A stretch of DNA of 8,685 nucleotides from JASHVB01 sp049522565 (GCA_049522565.1 JBEKNT010000294.1:1-8685), one strand, 5' to 3'. Positions 1-6,426 are shown, counted from the first letter of the stretch. Numbers and translations: made by a program. Notes: a model not told the origin generated them from the letters alone.

Positions 1-393
1 GTGCAGATGGGCGTGCAGCTTTTCGAACAGGCCCGGGTCGTTGAAGTCGCCCTTCAGGTAGGACATTGCGTCGGTGAGGCGCTGCCAGGCCGTGTCGTCC
101 ACCGCGTCGATGCGGCTCTCGCTGGCGGCGTTGCCGACGAAGCTTTGCAGCATGTCGCGCAGGCTCTTGCTCCACGCAGCGGCGTCCTGGTCAACCGCGT
201 CCACCCCGACGATGGCGAAATGCTCCGGCAGCAGGCCGGTGCGGCTGAGGTTGTACAGCGCCGGGACGAGCAAGCGCTTGGTCAGGTCGCCGCCGGCGCC
301 GAAGATGACCATGGCGCAGGGGCCGGGCGGCTTTGCCTCGCGCCGCGGCGGGGCGACGACCTTGGTGGTGCGTTGCGGGAGGGAGTCGGGCAT
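1..393 (-). CDS. zwf: Glucose-6-phosphate 1-dehydrogenase, N-terminal part (runs off left edge)
   Basis: This cytosolic enzyme oxidises glucose-6-phosphate to 6-phosphogluconolactone with NAD(P)+, feeding the pentose phosphate and Entner-Doudoroff routes. The 131 visible residues begin MPDSLPQRTTK and carry the N-terminal Rossmann motif at residues 29-41 (VIFGAGGDLTKRL), matching the family's GASGDLxKRxL dinucleotide-binding loop, then the conserved PALYNL and LPEHFAIVGVD segments. The SYLKGDFNDP stretch near residue 111 also fits the family. Family members are about 490 residues, so roughly three quarters lie outside the window. The start at 393 has no convincing Shine-Dalgarno sequence, and the first ~27 residues are a variable extension. 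A start at M28 would leave the Rossmann strand with no lead-in, so I prefer 393. The gene lies downstream of the dehydrogenase at 531-1574 on the same strand, separated by paired palindromes that could attenuate read-through. Identity is confident; the exact start is less so. Confidence 0.93.
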   Translation of the reverse strand, partial: MPDSLPQRTTKVVAPPRREAKPPGPCAMVIFGAGGDLTKRLLVPALYNLSRTGLLPEHFAIVGVDAVDQDAAAWSKSLRDMLQSFVGNAASESRIDAVDDTAWQRLTDAMSYLKGDFNDPGLFEKLHAHLH

Positions 394-446
394 GCGGATA
401 AGGTTGTCCGTTCAGGGGGACGCCGCGAGGTTGCACACGGTTTGTT

Positions 447-572
447 GTACACCTCTCCCGCTTCGCGGGAGAGGTCGAGGCGCGAAGCGACGAGGGTGAG
501 GGGCGAACCGCACGACGCTCCCCCGGCGACCTATCGCTCGCCGACCTCTCCCGGTTCGCGGGCGAGGTGTAC
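447..572. repeat. Pair of inverted REP-like palindromes (BIME-like)
   Basis: Two copies of a short palindrome face each other. The left copy has a perfect 11-bp stem (ACCTCTCCCGC, 451-461; loop TTC; complement 465-475). The right copy (544-568) is the same stem with one mismatch. Taken as arms, 447-477 and 542-572 are inverted repeats matching at 26 of 31 positions, with four adjacent differences in the hairpin loop. The left copy continues into a GAGGGTGAGGGG tail (492-503). Each copy can fold alone, or the two arms can pair into one long stem around a 64-nt spacer. This layout resembles paired REP elements (BIMEs) of other proteobacteria. The right copy overlaps the end of the upstream dehydrogenase gene. 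It could act as a transcription attenuator or mRNA 3' end stabiliser between that gene and zwf; this is inference. Confidence 0.75.
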
Positions 573-1574
573 CAAGGCATCCACCACCTTGCGGTCGAAC
601 ACGATGCCCTCGACCCGTCGCCGTTCGCGCTCGCGAAACGCTCGTTCCGACGGAATGCGGATTTCCTCGACGCCCGGCTGCCGCGGCGTCGCCTTGATGC
701 GGGCGACCAACTCCGCCATCTGCGTCGCGAACGTGCCGGGTGCCAGCATCAGGTCCGGGTCGATCGCGATGAACAGAAATCCATAGTCGAGCACGTCGCC
801 GTTCGCCAATGCCGCGCCCGCCAGCAGACCGAGTGCCTGGATAGTGAACGACAGCCCGTAACCCTTGTGCCCCCCGAACGGCGCCACGCCGCCCTGCGCC
901 GCCGCCGCGGCATCGCGCGTCGGCTTGCCGTCGGCGTCGAAGCCGGTGCCCTCCGGCAGTTCCTGGCCGAGCCGGGCCAGCAGCAGCACCTCGCCCCACA
1001 TCACCGACGCGGTGCCGATGTCGTAGATCACCGGCCCGTCGGCGGACGGGAAGCCGACGCAGAACGGATTGGTGCCGAGGACCGGCGCGCGCGCTCCTGG
1101 CGGCAGCACGTGCGGCCGGGCGCTGGCGGAATGGATCGCCACCAGACCGGCGCGCACGATGTGCTCCACGAAATACGCGTTGCGGCCGCTGTAGTAGCTG
1201 TTGTGCACGCCGACGATGGCGATGCCGCCGGCCTTCGCTTTCTGCGCGGCAATCTCGGCACCGCGGAACGCGGCGATGTAGCCGACATTGTTGCCGCCAT
1301 CCAGCAGCGCGGACACCGGCGTCTCCCGCACGATCCGTACCGGTTGGCGCGGGCGCTGCGTGCGTGCGTCGTCGGCGATGGTGAGGATGCGCGGCAGGCT
1401 GGCGAAGCGGTAGCCGCACAGCGCGTTGTCGATAAGCTGGTCGGTAATGATCGCGGCCTCGTCGGCGTTGTAGCCGATGCGCTGCAACGCGCCTTCCCCC
1501 AGTTGGCGCGCGGCCGCGACGCTGAGGCGCAGCGTGTCGGGACCGTCGGCATCGAGCAGGGAGTTTTGTAGCAT
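531..1574 (-). CDS. Ldh_2 family (malate/L-lactate/ureidoglycolate-type) NAD(P)-dependent dehydrogenase
   Basis: A 347-residue cytosolic oxidoreductase of the Ldh_2 (YlbC/AllD/ComC) family, which reduces or oxidises 2-oxo/2-hydroxy acids with NAD(P)H. This fold is unrelated to the classical Rossmann lactate and malate dehydrogenases. Family landmarks are LGTNPFCVGFP (166-176) and GGHKGYGLS (234-242) in the cofactor/substrate region, and the length is normal. Two active-site positions differ from characterised members. The usual SHG near the N-terminus is replaced by GYRFASLPR (54-62), and the catalytic His of the SNHFG motif aligns with Tyr128 in HNSYYSG (124-130). From memory, a WYTG/YYxG subgroup exists in proteobacteria, so this may be a subfamily trait, but substrate cannot be assigned. 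The ATG follows the mscL stop by one base, suggesting translational coupling; an AGG lies 6 nt upstream, inside mscL. The last residues (about 336-344) are encoded by a REP-like palindrome. Confidence 0.88.
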   Translation of the reverse strand: MLQNSLLDADGPDTLRLSVAAARQLGEGALQRIGYNADEAAIITDQLIDNALCGYRFASLPRILTIADDARTQRPRQPVRIVRETPVSALLDGGNNVGYIAAFRGAEIAAQKAKAGGIAIVGVHNSYYSGRNAYFVEHIVRAGLVAIHSASARPHVLPPGARAPVLGTNPFCVGFPSADGPVIYDIGTASVMWGEVLLLARLGQELPEGTGFDADGKPTRDAAAAAQGGVAPFGGHKGYGLSFTIQALGLLAGAALANGDVLDYGFLFIAIDPDLMLAPGTFATQMAELVARIKATPRQPGVEEIRIPSERAFRERERRRVEGIVFDRKVVDALVHLAREPGEVGER

Positions 1575-1575
1575 G

Positions 1576-2043
1576 TCAGGCCTGGTGCGCCGGGTCTTGC
1601 ACCTGCTTCACGGGTTCCGGCAGCTTCTCCTTCAGGATGTCGCGTATCTCGGCGAGCAGTTGTTCCGGCTTGGGACCGGGTTTGGCGTCCTCGCGCACCC
1701 GCAGCCTGGTCAGGGCTTTCACCACCCAGAACACGGCGAAGGCGACGATGAGGAACTGGATGATGGCGTTGATGAACAGACCGAAATTCAGCGTCGGGGC
1801 ACCGGCATGCTGGGCATCCGCCAGCGAGTCGTAATGCTGGCCGTTGAGCGCCCAGAACACATTGGAGAAGTCCACGCCGCCGGTCAGCCGACCGAGCAAT
1901 GGGTTGAACACGTCCTTCACCAGGCTGGACACGACGCCGGTGAAGGCGGCGCCGATGATGATGCCGACGGCCAGGTCCACGACGTTGCCGCGCATGATGA
2001 AGCTGCGGAATTCGCTTATCCAGCCGGGTGCCTTCAGGTCCAT
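1576..2043 (-). CDS. mscL: Large-conductance mechanosensitive channel MscL
   Basis: MscL is a homopentameric inner-membrane channel that opens under membrane tension to release solutes during hypo-osmotic shock. The 155-residue product has the signature N-terminal amphipathic segment FRSFIMRGNVVDLAVG (12-27), TM1 at about 20-45 with the IIIGAAFTGVVSSLV pore stretch, a periplasmic loop around 50-78 and TM2 at about 80-103 (INAIIQFLIVAFAVFWVV). A charged cytoplasmic helix follows (LLAEIRDILKEKL, about 119-131). A longer reading from 2085 adds 14 residues, but GGGAGGA four bases before the ATG at 2043 and the family's usual N-terminus make 2043 the better start. The periplasmic loop and C-terminal tail are slightly longer than in E. 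coli (136 residues). Its stop is one base from the start of the downstream dehydrogenase. Confidence 0.96.
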   Translation of the reverse strand: MDLKAPGWISEFRSFIMRGNVVDLAVGIIIGAAFTGVVSSLVKDVFNPLLGRLTGGVDFSNVFWALNGQHYDSLADAQHAGAPTLNFGLFINAIIQFLIVAFAVFWVVKALTRLRVREDAKPGPKPEQLLAEIRDILKEKLPEPVKQVQDPAHQA

Positions 2044-2047
2044 CGTA

Positions 2048-2054
2048 TCCTCCC
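2048..2054 (-). promoter_or_regulatory. Ribosome binding site of mscL
   Basis: GGGAGGA reads on the minus strand, four bases before the ATG at 2043. It decides between that start and the upstream in-frame ATG at 2085. Confidence 0.8.
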
Positions 2055-2087
2055 GTGTTGCCGGGGTCACAATAGGACCGGACACGA

Positions 2088-2104
2088 CGGCGGCAAGGCC
2101 GCCG
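2088..2104. repeat. Small perfect hairpin in the mscL leader
   Basis: CGGCGGC, loop AAG, GCCGCCG: a 7-bp perfect GC-only stem with a 3-nt loop, about 45 bp upstream of the mscL start and 60 bp upstream of the divergent HTH gene. There is no T-run on either side, so it is not an intrinsic terminator. It may be a leader structure or an operator. Short GC palindromes are frequent in such DNA, so function is uncertain. Confidence 0.35.
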
Positions 2105-2164
2105 ATGGTTGGTCAGCCGGGATGATTTCCGATAGAGTGATCGTCTGATGACATAAGGTCGCAC

Positions 2165-2500
2165 GTGGCAGAATTTGGCGAATGGAATCGCAAGGGCGGG
2201 ACCCTCAGCGATGTAACGGCCCAGAAGGAATATGGGGTGACCCACGATTTCATCGTCGAGGGCATCCGGGCCGGCAAACTCGAATACCGGGAAGCGTCGA
2301 TATGGGGCAATCCCACTTTTAAGATCCTTAGAAATCAACTTGAACTGTACATCGCGGCACAGCTTGGTGCGGATTGTCTGGCGCGTGGGAAGACCGACGC
2401 GGAATTACGCACTGTCAACCGTGAGATTACTGCGACTCGGAAAAAGCTGGCCGCGCTGGAGGCGCGAAAGGCCGAACTTGTGCGCACTATGAAGACATAG
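2165..2500 (+). CDS. Small helix-turn-helix / coiled-coil protein of unknown function
   Basis: A 111-residue protein. Residues about 12-63 look like a MerR/excisionase-type winged helix-turn-helix: TLSDVTAQKEYGV, a turn, FIVEGIRAGKLEYRE, then GNPTFKILRNQLELYI, echoing the GN-ykI-xxxelexYi end of such domains. Residues about 76-110 form a charged heptad-like coiled coil (ELRTVNREITATRKKLAALE and onward), which suggests dimerisation. No enzymatic motif is visible. The GTG start at 2165 has AAGG seven bases upstream; no in-frame ATG gives a complete domain. It is divergent from mscL across about 120 bp and could autoregulate from there. Base composition is lower than its surroundings: I count 132 of 240 GC (55%) in 2221-2460, against 63-78% in lines of the next gene. 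That hints at horizontal origin. DNA binding is inferred from pattern, not proven. Confidence 0.72.
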   Translation: MAEFGEWNRKGGTLSDVTAQKEYGVTHDFIVEGIRAGKLEYREASIWGNPTFKILRNQLELYIAAQLGADCLARGKTDAELRTVNREITATRKKLAALEARKAELVRTMKT

Positions 2501-2620
2501 CACCACCAACAGCACGGGTGCCGGGCCTGAACTGGCCAGGCGTTCCGCTTTGGGTTCCATGGTGCCGCGGCGCAAGGTTATTTTCGGCGGCAGCCCGGCG
2601 CGCTATCCTGCCGGATATTC

Positions 2621-2629
2621 GGGAGGAAA
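2621..2629 (+). promoter_or_regulatory. Ribosome binding site of the exported hydrolase
   Basis: GGGAGGAAA, with GGAGG seven bases before the ATG at 2634. It supports that start over an in-frame ATG at 2550, which has no such site and would bury the signal peptide behind 28 extra residues. Confidence 0.8.
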
Positions 2630-2633
2630 CCCA

Positions 2634-3656
2634 ATGACTGCACCGTCGAGCGCTCGCCTGAAACTGCCGCGCCGGGCCGCGGTCGGCGCTACCGTCGCCG
2701 GCCTCGCCGCCACGTTCGCGGCGCCGACGTACGCCGCCGAGGCGCTGTGGAGCCGCGAGTACAGCACGGAAAAGACCCGCAACGGACAGAAGATCGCCCT
2801 CGCGATGTATCGCAAGCGCCTCGGCGCGCCGCGGCAGGGCGAGCCCATCAGGCCGGTGCTGTTCCTGGTGCATGGCTCGTCCACCTCGGCGCTTACCAGC
2901 TTCGATCTGGTGGTGCCGGGGCGCGGTGAATACTCGATGATGGACGTGTTCGCGCGCGATGGCTTCGACGTGTGGACGATGGACCACGAGGGCTACGGTA
3001 AGTCCGCGGTCACCGACGGCAATTCCGACATCGCCAGCGGCGTCGAGGATCTGCGCGCGGCGATGCCGGTGATCGCGCGGGAGACCGGGCAGACGCGGTG
3101 CCACTTCATGGGCGAGTCGTCCGGCGCGTTGCGGGCCGGCGCCTTTGCGGTGGCCGAGCCGGATCATGTGCTGCGCATGGTGCTGACCGCGCTGACCTAT
3201 ACCGGCAAGGGCTCGCCGACGCTGGCGAAACGCGCGGAACAGGTCGAGTACTACCGCACGCATAATCGCCGGCCGCGCGACCGGGCGATGATCGAGAGCA
3301 TCTTCACCCGCGACAAGCCGGGCACCACGGACCCGGCCGTGGGGGCGGCGGTGGCGAACATGGAGCTGGTGCATGGCGACACGGTGCCGACGGGCACCTA
3401 TCTCGACATGACCGCGCATCTGCCGGTGATCGACCCGACGAAGATCGTCGCGCCCGTCGCGGTGATGCGGGGCGAGTTCGACGGCATCGCGACGATGGAG
3501 GATCTGTGGGACTTCTATCGGCAGTTGCCGAACGGCGACAAGCAGTTCTCGGTCATTGCCGCCGCCGCGCACGCGCTGGGAACCTGCCGCAATCGTCACG
3601 CTTTCTGGCACGCGGCGCAGGCCTTCCTGACGATGCCGGCACCGCCGACGGCCTGA
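2634..3656 (+). CDS. Exported alpha/beta hydrolase (putative esterase/lipase-like)
   Basis: A 340-residue alpha/beta-hydrolase-fold enzyme. An N-terminal signal peptide spans residues 1-34: basic segment with a twin arginine (KLPRRAAVG, 10-18), hydrophobic AVGATVAGLAATFAA, and a probable cut after PTYA. The RR suggests Tat export, although the full Tat consensus is not met and Sec is possible. Catalytic features are VHGSS (79-83) as the oxyanion-hole strand loop, nucleophile Ser162 in GESSG (160-164), acid Asp283 in GEFDG, and His313 in AAAHALG. Residues 94-130 (VPGRGEYSMM, then DVWTMDHEGYGKS) follow the usual core order. A helical lid-like region lies at about 190-260. Substrate is unknown; the family covers esters, lactones, epoxides and peptides. 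It probably acts in the periplasm or outside the cell. It lies 133 bp after the HTH gene on the same strand and seems to have its own strong ribosome site. Confidence 0.88.
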   Translation: MTAPSSARLKLPRRAAVGATVAGLAATFAAPTYAAEALWSREYSTEKTRNGQKIALAMYRKRLGAPRQGEPIRPVLFLVHGSSTSALTSFDLVVPGRGEYSMMDVFARDGFDVWTMDHEGYGKSAVTDGNSDIASGVEDLRAAMPVIARETGQTRCHFMGESSGALRAGAFAVAEPDHVLRMVLTALTYTGKGSPTLAKRAEQVEYYRTHNRRPRDRAMIESIFTRDKPGTTDPAVGAAVANMELVHGDTVPTGTYLDMTAHLPVIDPTKIVAPVAVMRGEFDGIATMEDLWDFYRQLPNGDKQFSVIAAAAHALGTCRNRHAFWHAAQAFLTMPAPPTA

Positions 3657-3697
3657 AAACCACTCACCCATGGCGACGCTACGCGGCAGAGGTTGCT

Positions 3698-3892
3698 TTA
3701 CGGCGCCTGCATGCCCTCACTGGCGACCATGCTCATTGCCTCCGACCCGCCGACGCTCTGCATCGCCACCAAAATCTGCAAGCCGAAAATCACGCACATT
3801 GTGACGACAGCGAGGAGATCACTGCGCAGCCGCCACTGACCCCGACGCCGTTCGATGCGCTCACCCGACCATACCGCCTGCTGAACACGCAT
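3698..3892 (-). CDS. Possible small single-pass membrane protein
   Basis: A 64-residue frame starting MRVQQAVWSGERIERRRGQW. A positively charged N-terminal half is followed by one hydrophobic segment at about 26-44 (LLAVVTMCVIFGLQILVAM) and a short Ser/Met/Gly-rich tail. The positive-inside rule suggests the N-terminus faces the cytoplasm. GAAGGGGA lies six bases before the ATG at 3892, a good ribosome site, which favours this start over an upstream in-frame ATG at 3952. I recognise no family. It converges on the hydrolase gene (41 bp between the ends) and lies downstream of ligA on the same strand. Length is modest and the region is otherwise non-coding, so it may be chance. The ribosome site and clean transmembrane segment are the arguments for it. 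Confidence 0.42.
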   Translation of the reverse strand: MRVQQAVWSGERIERRRGQWRLRSDLLAVVTMCVIFGLQILVAMQSVGGSEAMSMVASEGMQAP

Positions 3893-3952
3893 TTCGATCC
3901 CCTTCGCCTGAAGTGCCGCCGCTACGCCGCAGCGTCGTGCAACGCGGAACAT

Positions 3953-4114
3953 ATCTCAGGCGGGCGAAGACGACTGTGGGATACCTCACAGTCACGCAAA
4001 CATTCACGCAGCCGCCTCGACCACACAATCAATTGCTGGCGAAAATCGAGTTGGGTCACAAGGACGCAGGACTCACACCAGCCCGTGTCAAGGCTGACTC
4101 ATCGGTCGCGTCCC
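3953..4114. other. Non-coding stretch with one short inverted repeat
   Basis: No convincing gene is seen here. At 3972-3993 the arms GACTGTG and CACAGTC (7 bp, perfect) flank an 8-base centre, about 80 bp upstream of the small membrane protein start. It could be an operator or a weak hairpin, and there is no T-run for a terminator. The remainder is unstructured and somewhat lower in GC than neighbouring genes. Confidence 0.4.
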
Positions 4115-4257
4115 CCGTCATGGCGGGCCCCCGGGTCAAGTGCCCGGGGGCAGGCTCCAGCCCGCCATCCACAACTATGTCGCTTGCAACAAGGAAAGTC
4201 GTGGATGCCGACCGGAGCCTGCCGCCGGGCGCTTGACCCCGGGGGTCGGCATGACGG
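4115..4257. repeat. 143-bp imperfect palindrome (MITE/RIME-like dispersed element)
   Basis: Left arm 4115-4176 begins CCGTCATGGCGGGCCCCCGG and ends CATCCACAACT. Right arm 4197-4257, read on the other strand, begins CCGTCATGCCGACCCCCGGG and ends CATCCACGACT. The ~61-nt arms agree at most positions, including GGTCAAG-GCCCGG and GGCAGGCTCC blocks, around a 20-nt loop (4177-4196). The GTCATG..CCCGGGTCAAG..ATCCACG vocabulary is one I recall from intergenic repeats of Sphingomonas, Bradyrhizobium and Rhodospirillales genomes. There is no transposase and no obvious target duplication. It lies 41 bp past the ligA stop, between converging genes, so the RNA would form a large stem-loop in the ligA 3' untranslated region, potentially protecting or ending the transcript. 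Confidence 0.82.
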
Positions 4258-4298
4258 CGGCGGCGCCGTTCATGGGTCAATCTCCAGGCGGGCTGGTA

Positions 4299-6374
4299 TC
4301 ACGCCAGACCGGCGAGTTCGCGCCATTCCTGTTCCGTAATCGTCCGCACGCCAAGCTCGGTCGCCTTGCGCGCCTTTGATCCGGCATCCGCGCCGACCAC
4401 CACCAGGTCGGTCTTCTTCGATACGCTGTCGGTCACCTTGGCGCCGAGCACCTCGGCACGCGCCTTCGCCTCCGGCCGCGTCATCGTCTCCAGCGTGCCG
4501 GTGAACACCAGCGTCTTGCCGGCAATCGCGCTCTCCGCATCCGCCACCCGCGCGGCATCCTCGATCGTCAGTTCCGCCGCCAGTTCGTCGAGCGTCGCGA
4601 CGTTGCGCGCCTCACCGAAGAAGTCCGCCAGTTCCTGCGCGATCGACGGACCGATGCCGACGATGCTGCCAAGCTCCTCGCGCTCCTCCGAACCCACGAC
4701 GGTCGCCGCCAGCATCTGCGTCCGCCAATGGGCGAAGCTGCCGTAATGCCGCGCGAGCAATCGCGCGTTCGCCTCGCCGATGCGGCGGATTCCCAGAGCG
4801 TAGATGAACCGCTCCAGCGGAATATGCCGCCGCGCCTCGATCGCGCGCGACAGGTTGCGCGCCGACAGCTTGCCCCAGCCATCGCGTTCGGCGATTTCCG
4901 CCTCGCGCCGCGGCAGTTTGAACAGGTCGGCGGGGCTGTGCAGCCAGCCTTCGTCATAGAATTCCTGGATGGTTTTTTCCCCCAGCCCGTCGATGTCGAA
5001 CGCCGGACGCGACACGAAATGGATCAGCCGTTCGACGCGCTGCGCCCCACACACCAGCCCGCCGGTGCAGCGCCGCACCGCTTCGCCCGGCGGACGTACG
5101 GCATGGCTGCCGCACACCGGGCATTTGTCGGGATACACATAGGCCCGCGCCGCCGGCGGCCGGCGTTCCAACACCACGGACAGGATCTGCGGAATCACGT
5201 CGCCGGCGCGCTGCAGCACCACAGTGTCGCCGATGCGCACGTCCTTGCGGGCGATCTCGTCCTCGTTGTGCAGGCTGGCATTCTGCACCAGCACGCCACC
5301 CACATTGACCGGCTCCAGCCGCGCCACCGGGGTCAGCGCACCGGTGCGCCCCACCTGGATGCGGATGTCCTGCAACACCGTCATCGCCTGTTCGGCCGGG
5401 AACTTCCAGGCGATCGCCCAACGCGGCGCGCGGCCCACGAAGCCGAGGCGTCGTTGCAGTGCCAGATCGTCGATCTTGTACACCACGCCGTCGATGTCAT
5501 AACCAAGACCGGACCGTTCGGCCGTCATCTTCGCCTGGAATGCAGCGGCCGCCGCTTCATCGGGAACACGTTTCGACAAGGGATTGACGTCGAACCCCCA
5601 GTGCCGCAGCCGCTCGAGATACTCCCAGTGGGTTGCCGCCACCGGTTCGCTCGTCTCGCCCAGCGCGTAGGCGAACAGCGACAACGGCCGCCCGGCGGTG
5701 ATCTTCGGGTCGAGCTGGCGCAGGCTGCCGGCCGCGGCGTTGCGCGGATTGGCGAACACCTTCTGCCCGGCCTTCGCCTGCGCGTCGTTCATCGCCAGGA
5801 AGTCGGCCTTGGTCATGAACACTTCGCCGCGGATCTCGATCAGCGCCGGCGCGTGCCCGCGCAGCTTCACCGGCACCGAGTCCATGGTGCGCAGGTTGGC
5901 GGTGACGTCTTCGCCCACCATGCCGTCGCCGCGCGTCGCGCCGTGCACGAAACGGCCGCGTTCGTAGGTCAGGTTGATCGACAGCCCGTCGATCTTCGGC
6001 TCGGCCACGAATTCCAGTTTTTCGCCCGCCGGCAGGCCGAGGAAACGCCGTGCCCGCGCGCAGAATTCGGTGAATTCTTCGGCGTTCATCGCGTTGTCGA
6101 GCGACAGCATCGGCAGGCGGTGACGCAGCTTGGCGAAGCCGGTCTCGGGCGCGCCACCGACGCGGTTGGATGGCGAGTCGGGGCGGATCAGATGCGGGAA
6201 GCGCGCCTCGATCGCCGCGTTGCGCCGGCGCAACGCGTCATACTCGGCGTCGGAGATCTCCGGCGCGTCCTGCTGGTAGTACAGCCGGTCGTGATGCGCG
6301 ATCTCCCGCGCCAGGTGCGCGAGTTCGGACGCGGCGTCCGGTTCGGTCAGGTCGGCGACATCTGTGGTGGTCAT
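4299..6374 (-). CDS. ligA: NAD-dependent DNA ligase LigA
   Basis: This essential replicative ligase seals nicks in duplex DNA using NAD+, acting in Okazaki fragment joining and repair. The 691-residue protein is full length (family about 670-700). Domain Ia lies at about 12-75 (IAHHDRLYYQQDAPEISDAEYDALRR), with NAD+-contacting tyrosines. The adenylation domain carries the KxDG motif KIDG with nucleophile Lys127, and downstream RGDG and GYDIDGVVYK motifs. The OB fold is at about 335-405 (VGRTGALTPVARLEPV). The zinc finger cysteines are C418, C421, C436 and C442, with the same spacing as in E. coli. Helix-hairpin-helix repeats (FDIDGLGEKTI, GIRRIGEANARLLA, VGIGPSIAQELADFF) span about 455-590, and a C-terminal BRCT domain runs from about 615 to 691. 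No residue appears damaged. The start at 6374 has only a weak AAGG upstream, and a palindrome begins 15 bases before it. Confidence 0.98.
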   Translation of the reverse strand: MTTTDVADLTEPDAASELAHLAREIAHHDRLYYQQDAPEISDAEYDALRRRNAAIEARFPHLIRPDSPSNRVGGAPETGFAKLRHRLPMLSLDNAMNAEEFTEFCARARRFLGLPAGEKLEFVAEPKIDGLSINLTYERGRFVHGATRGDGMVGEDVTANLRTMDSVPVKLRGHAPALIEIRGEVFMTKADFLAMNDAQAKAGQKVFANPRNAAAGSLRQLDPKITAGRPLSLFAYALGETSEPVAATHWEYLERLRHWGFDVNPLSKRVPDEAAAAAFQAKMTAERSGLGYDIDGVVYKIDDLALQRRLGFVGRAPRWAIAWKFPAEQAMTVLQDIRIQVGRTGALTPVARLEPVNVGGVLVQNASLHNEDEIARKDVRIGDTVVLQRAGDVIPQILSVVLERRPPAARAYVYPDKCPVCGSHAVRPPGEAVRRCTGGLVCGAQRVERLIHFVSRPAFDIDGLGEKTIQEFYDEGWLHSPADLFKLPRREAEIAERDGWGKLSARNLSRAIEARRHIPLERFIYALGIRRIGEANARLLARHYGSFAHWRTQMLAATVVGSEEREELGSIVGIGPSIAQELADFFGEARNVATLDELAAELTIEDAARVADAESAIAGKTLVFTGTLETMTRPEAKARAEVLGAKVTDSVSKKTDLVVVGADAGSKARKATELGVRTITEQEWRELAGLA

Positions 6375-6388
6375 GCGCCGACCTTAAA

Positions 6389-6426
6389 CCCCTCTCCCAC
6401 TGCGTGGGAGAGGGGTAGGGTGAGGG
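6389..6426. repeat. REP-like palindrome at the ligA 5' end
   Basis: CCCCTCTCCCAC (6389-6400), loop TGC, GTGGGAGAGGGG (6404-6415): a perfect 12-bp stem. It is followed by a TAGGGTGAGGG tail. The CCTCTCCC..GGGAGAGG core and GGGTGAGG tail match the left element at 451-503, so this is a third member of the same repeat family. It lies 15 bases upstream of the ligA start codon, next to the presumed ribosome site, in the divergent region with the repeat protein gene. Confidence 0.78.

Noticed and set aside
447..572. Intrinsic terminator between the dehydrogenase and zwf
   Set aside because: The stems are strong but no T-run follows on either strand; shared family members elsewhere point to a dispersed repeat instead.
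1..786. Long plus-strand open frame across the left edge
   Set aside because: It runs antisense to zwf and the dehydrogenase and through the palindromes. Its Arg/Ala-rich translation resembles no family, and the minus-strand frames carry clear family motifs.
567..1571. Long plus-strand open frame opposite the dehydrogenase
   Set aside because: Antisense shadow created by high GC at third codon positions; His/Arg-rich composition and no recognisable motif.
2487..3671. Minus-strand open frame of 394 codons opposite the hydrolase
   Set aside because: The plus strand shows a ribosome site, signal peptide and full catalytic triad; the antisense product is Arg/His-rich without domains.
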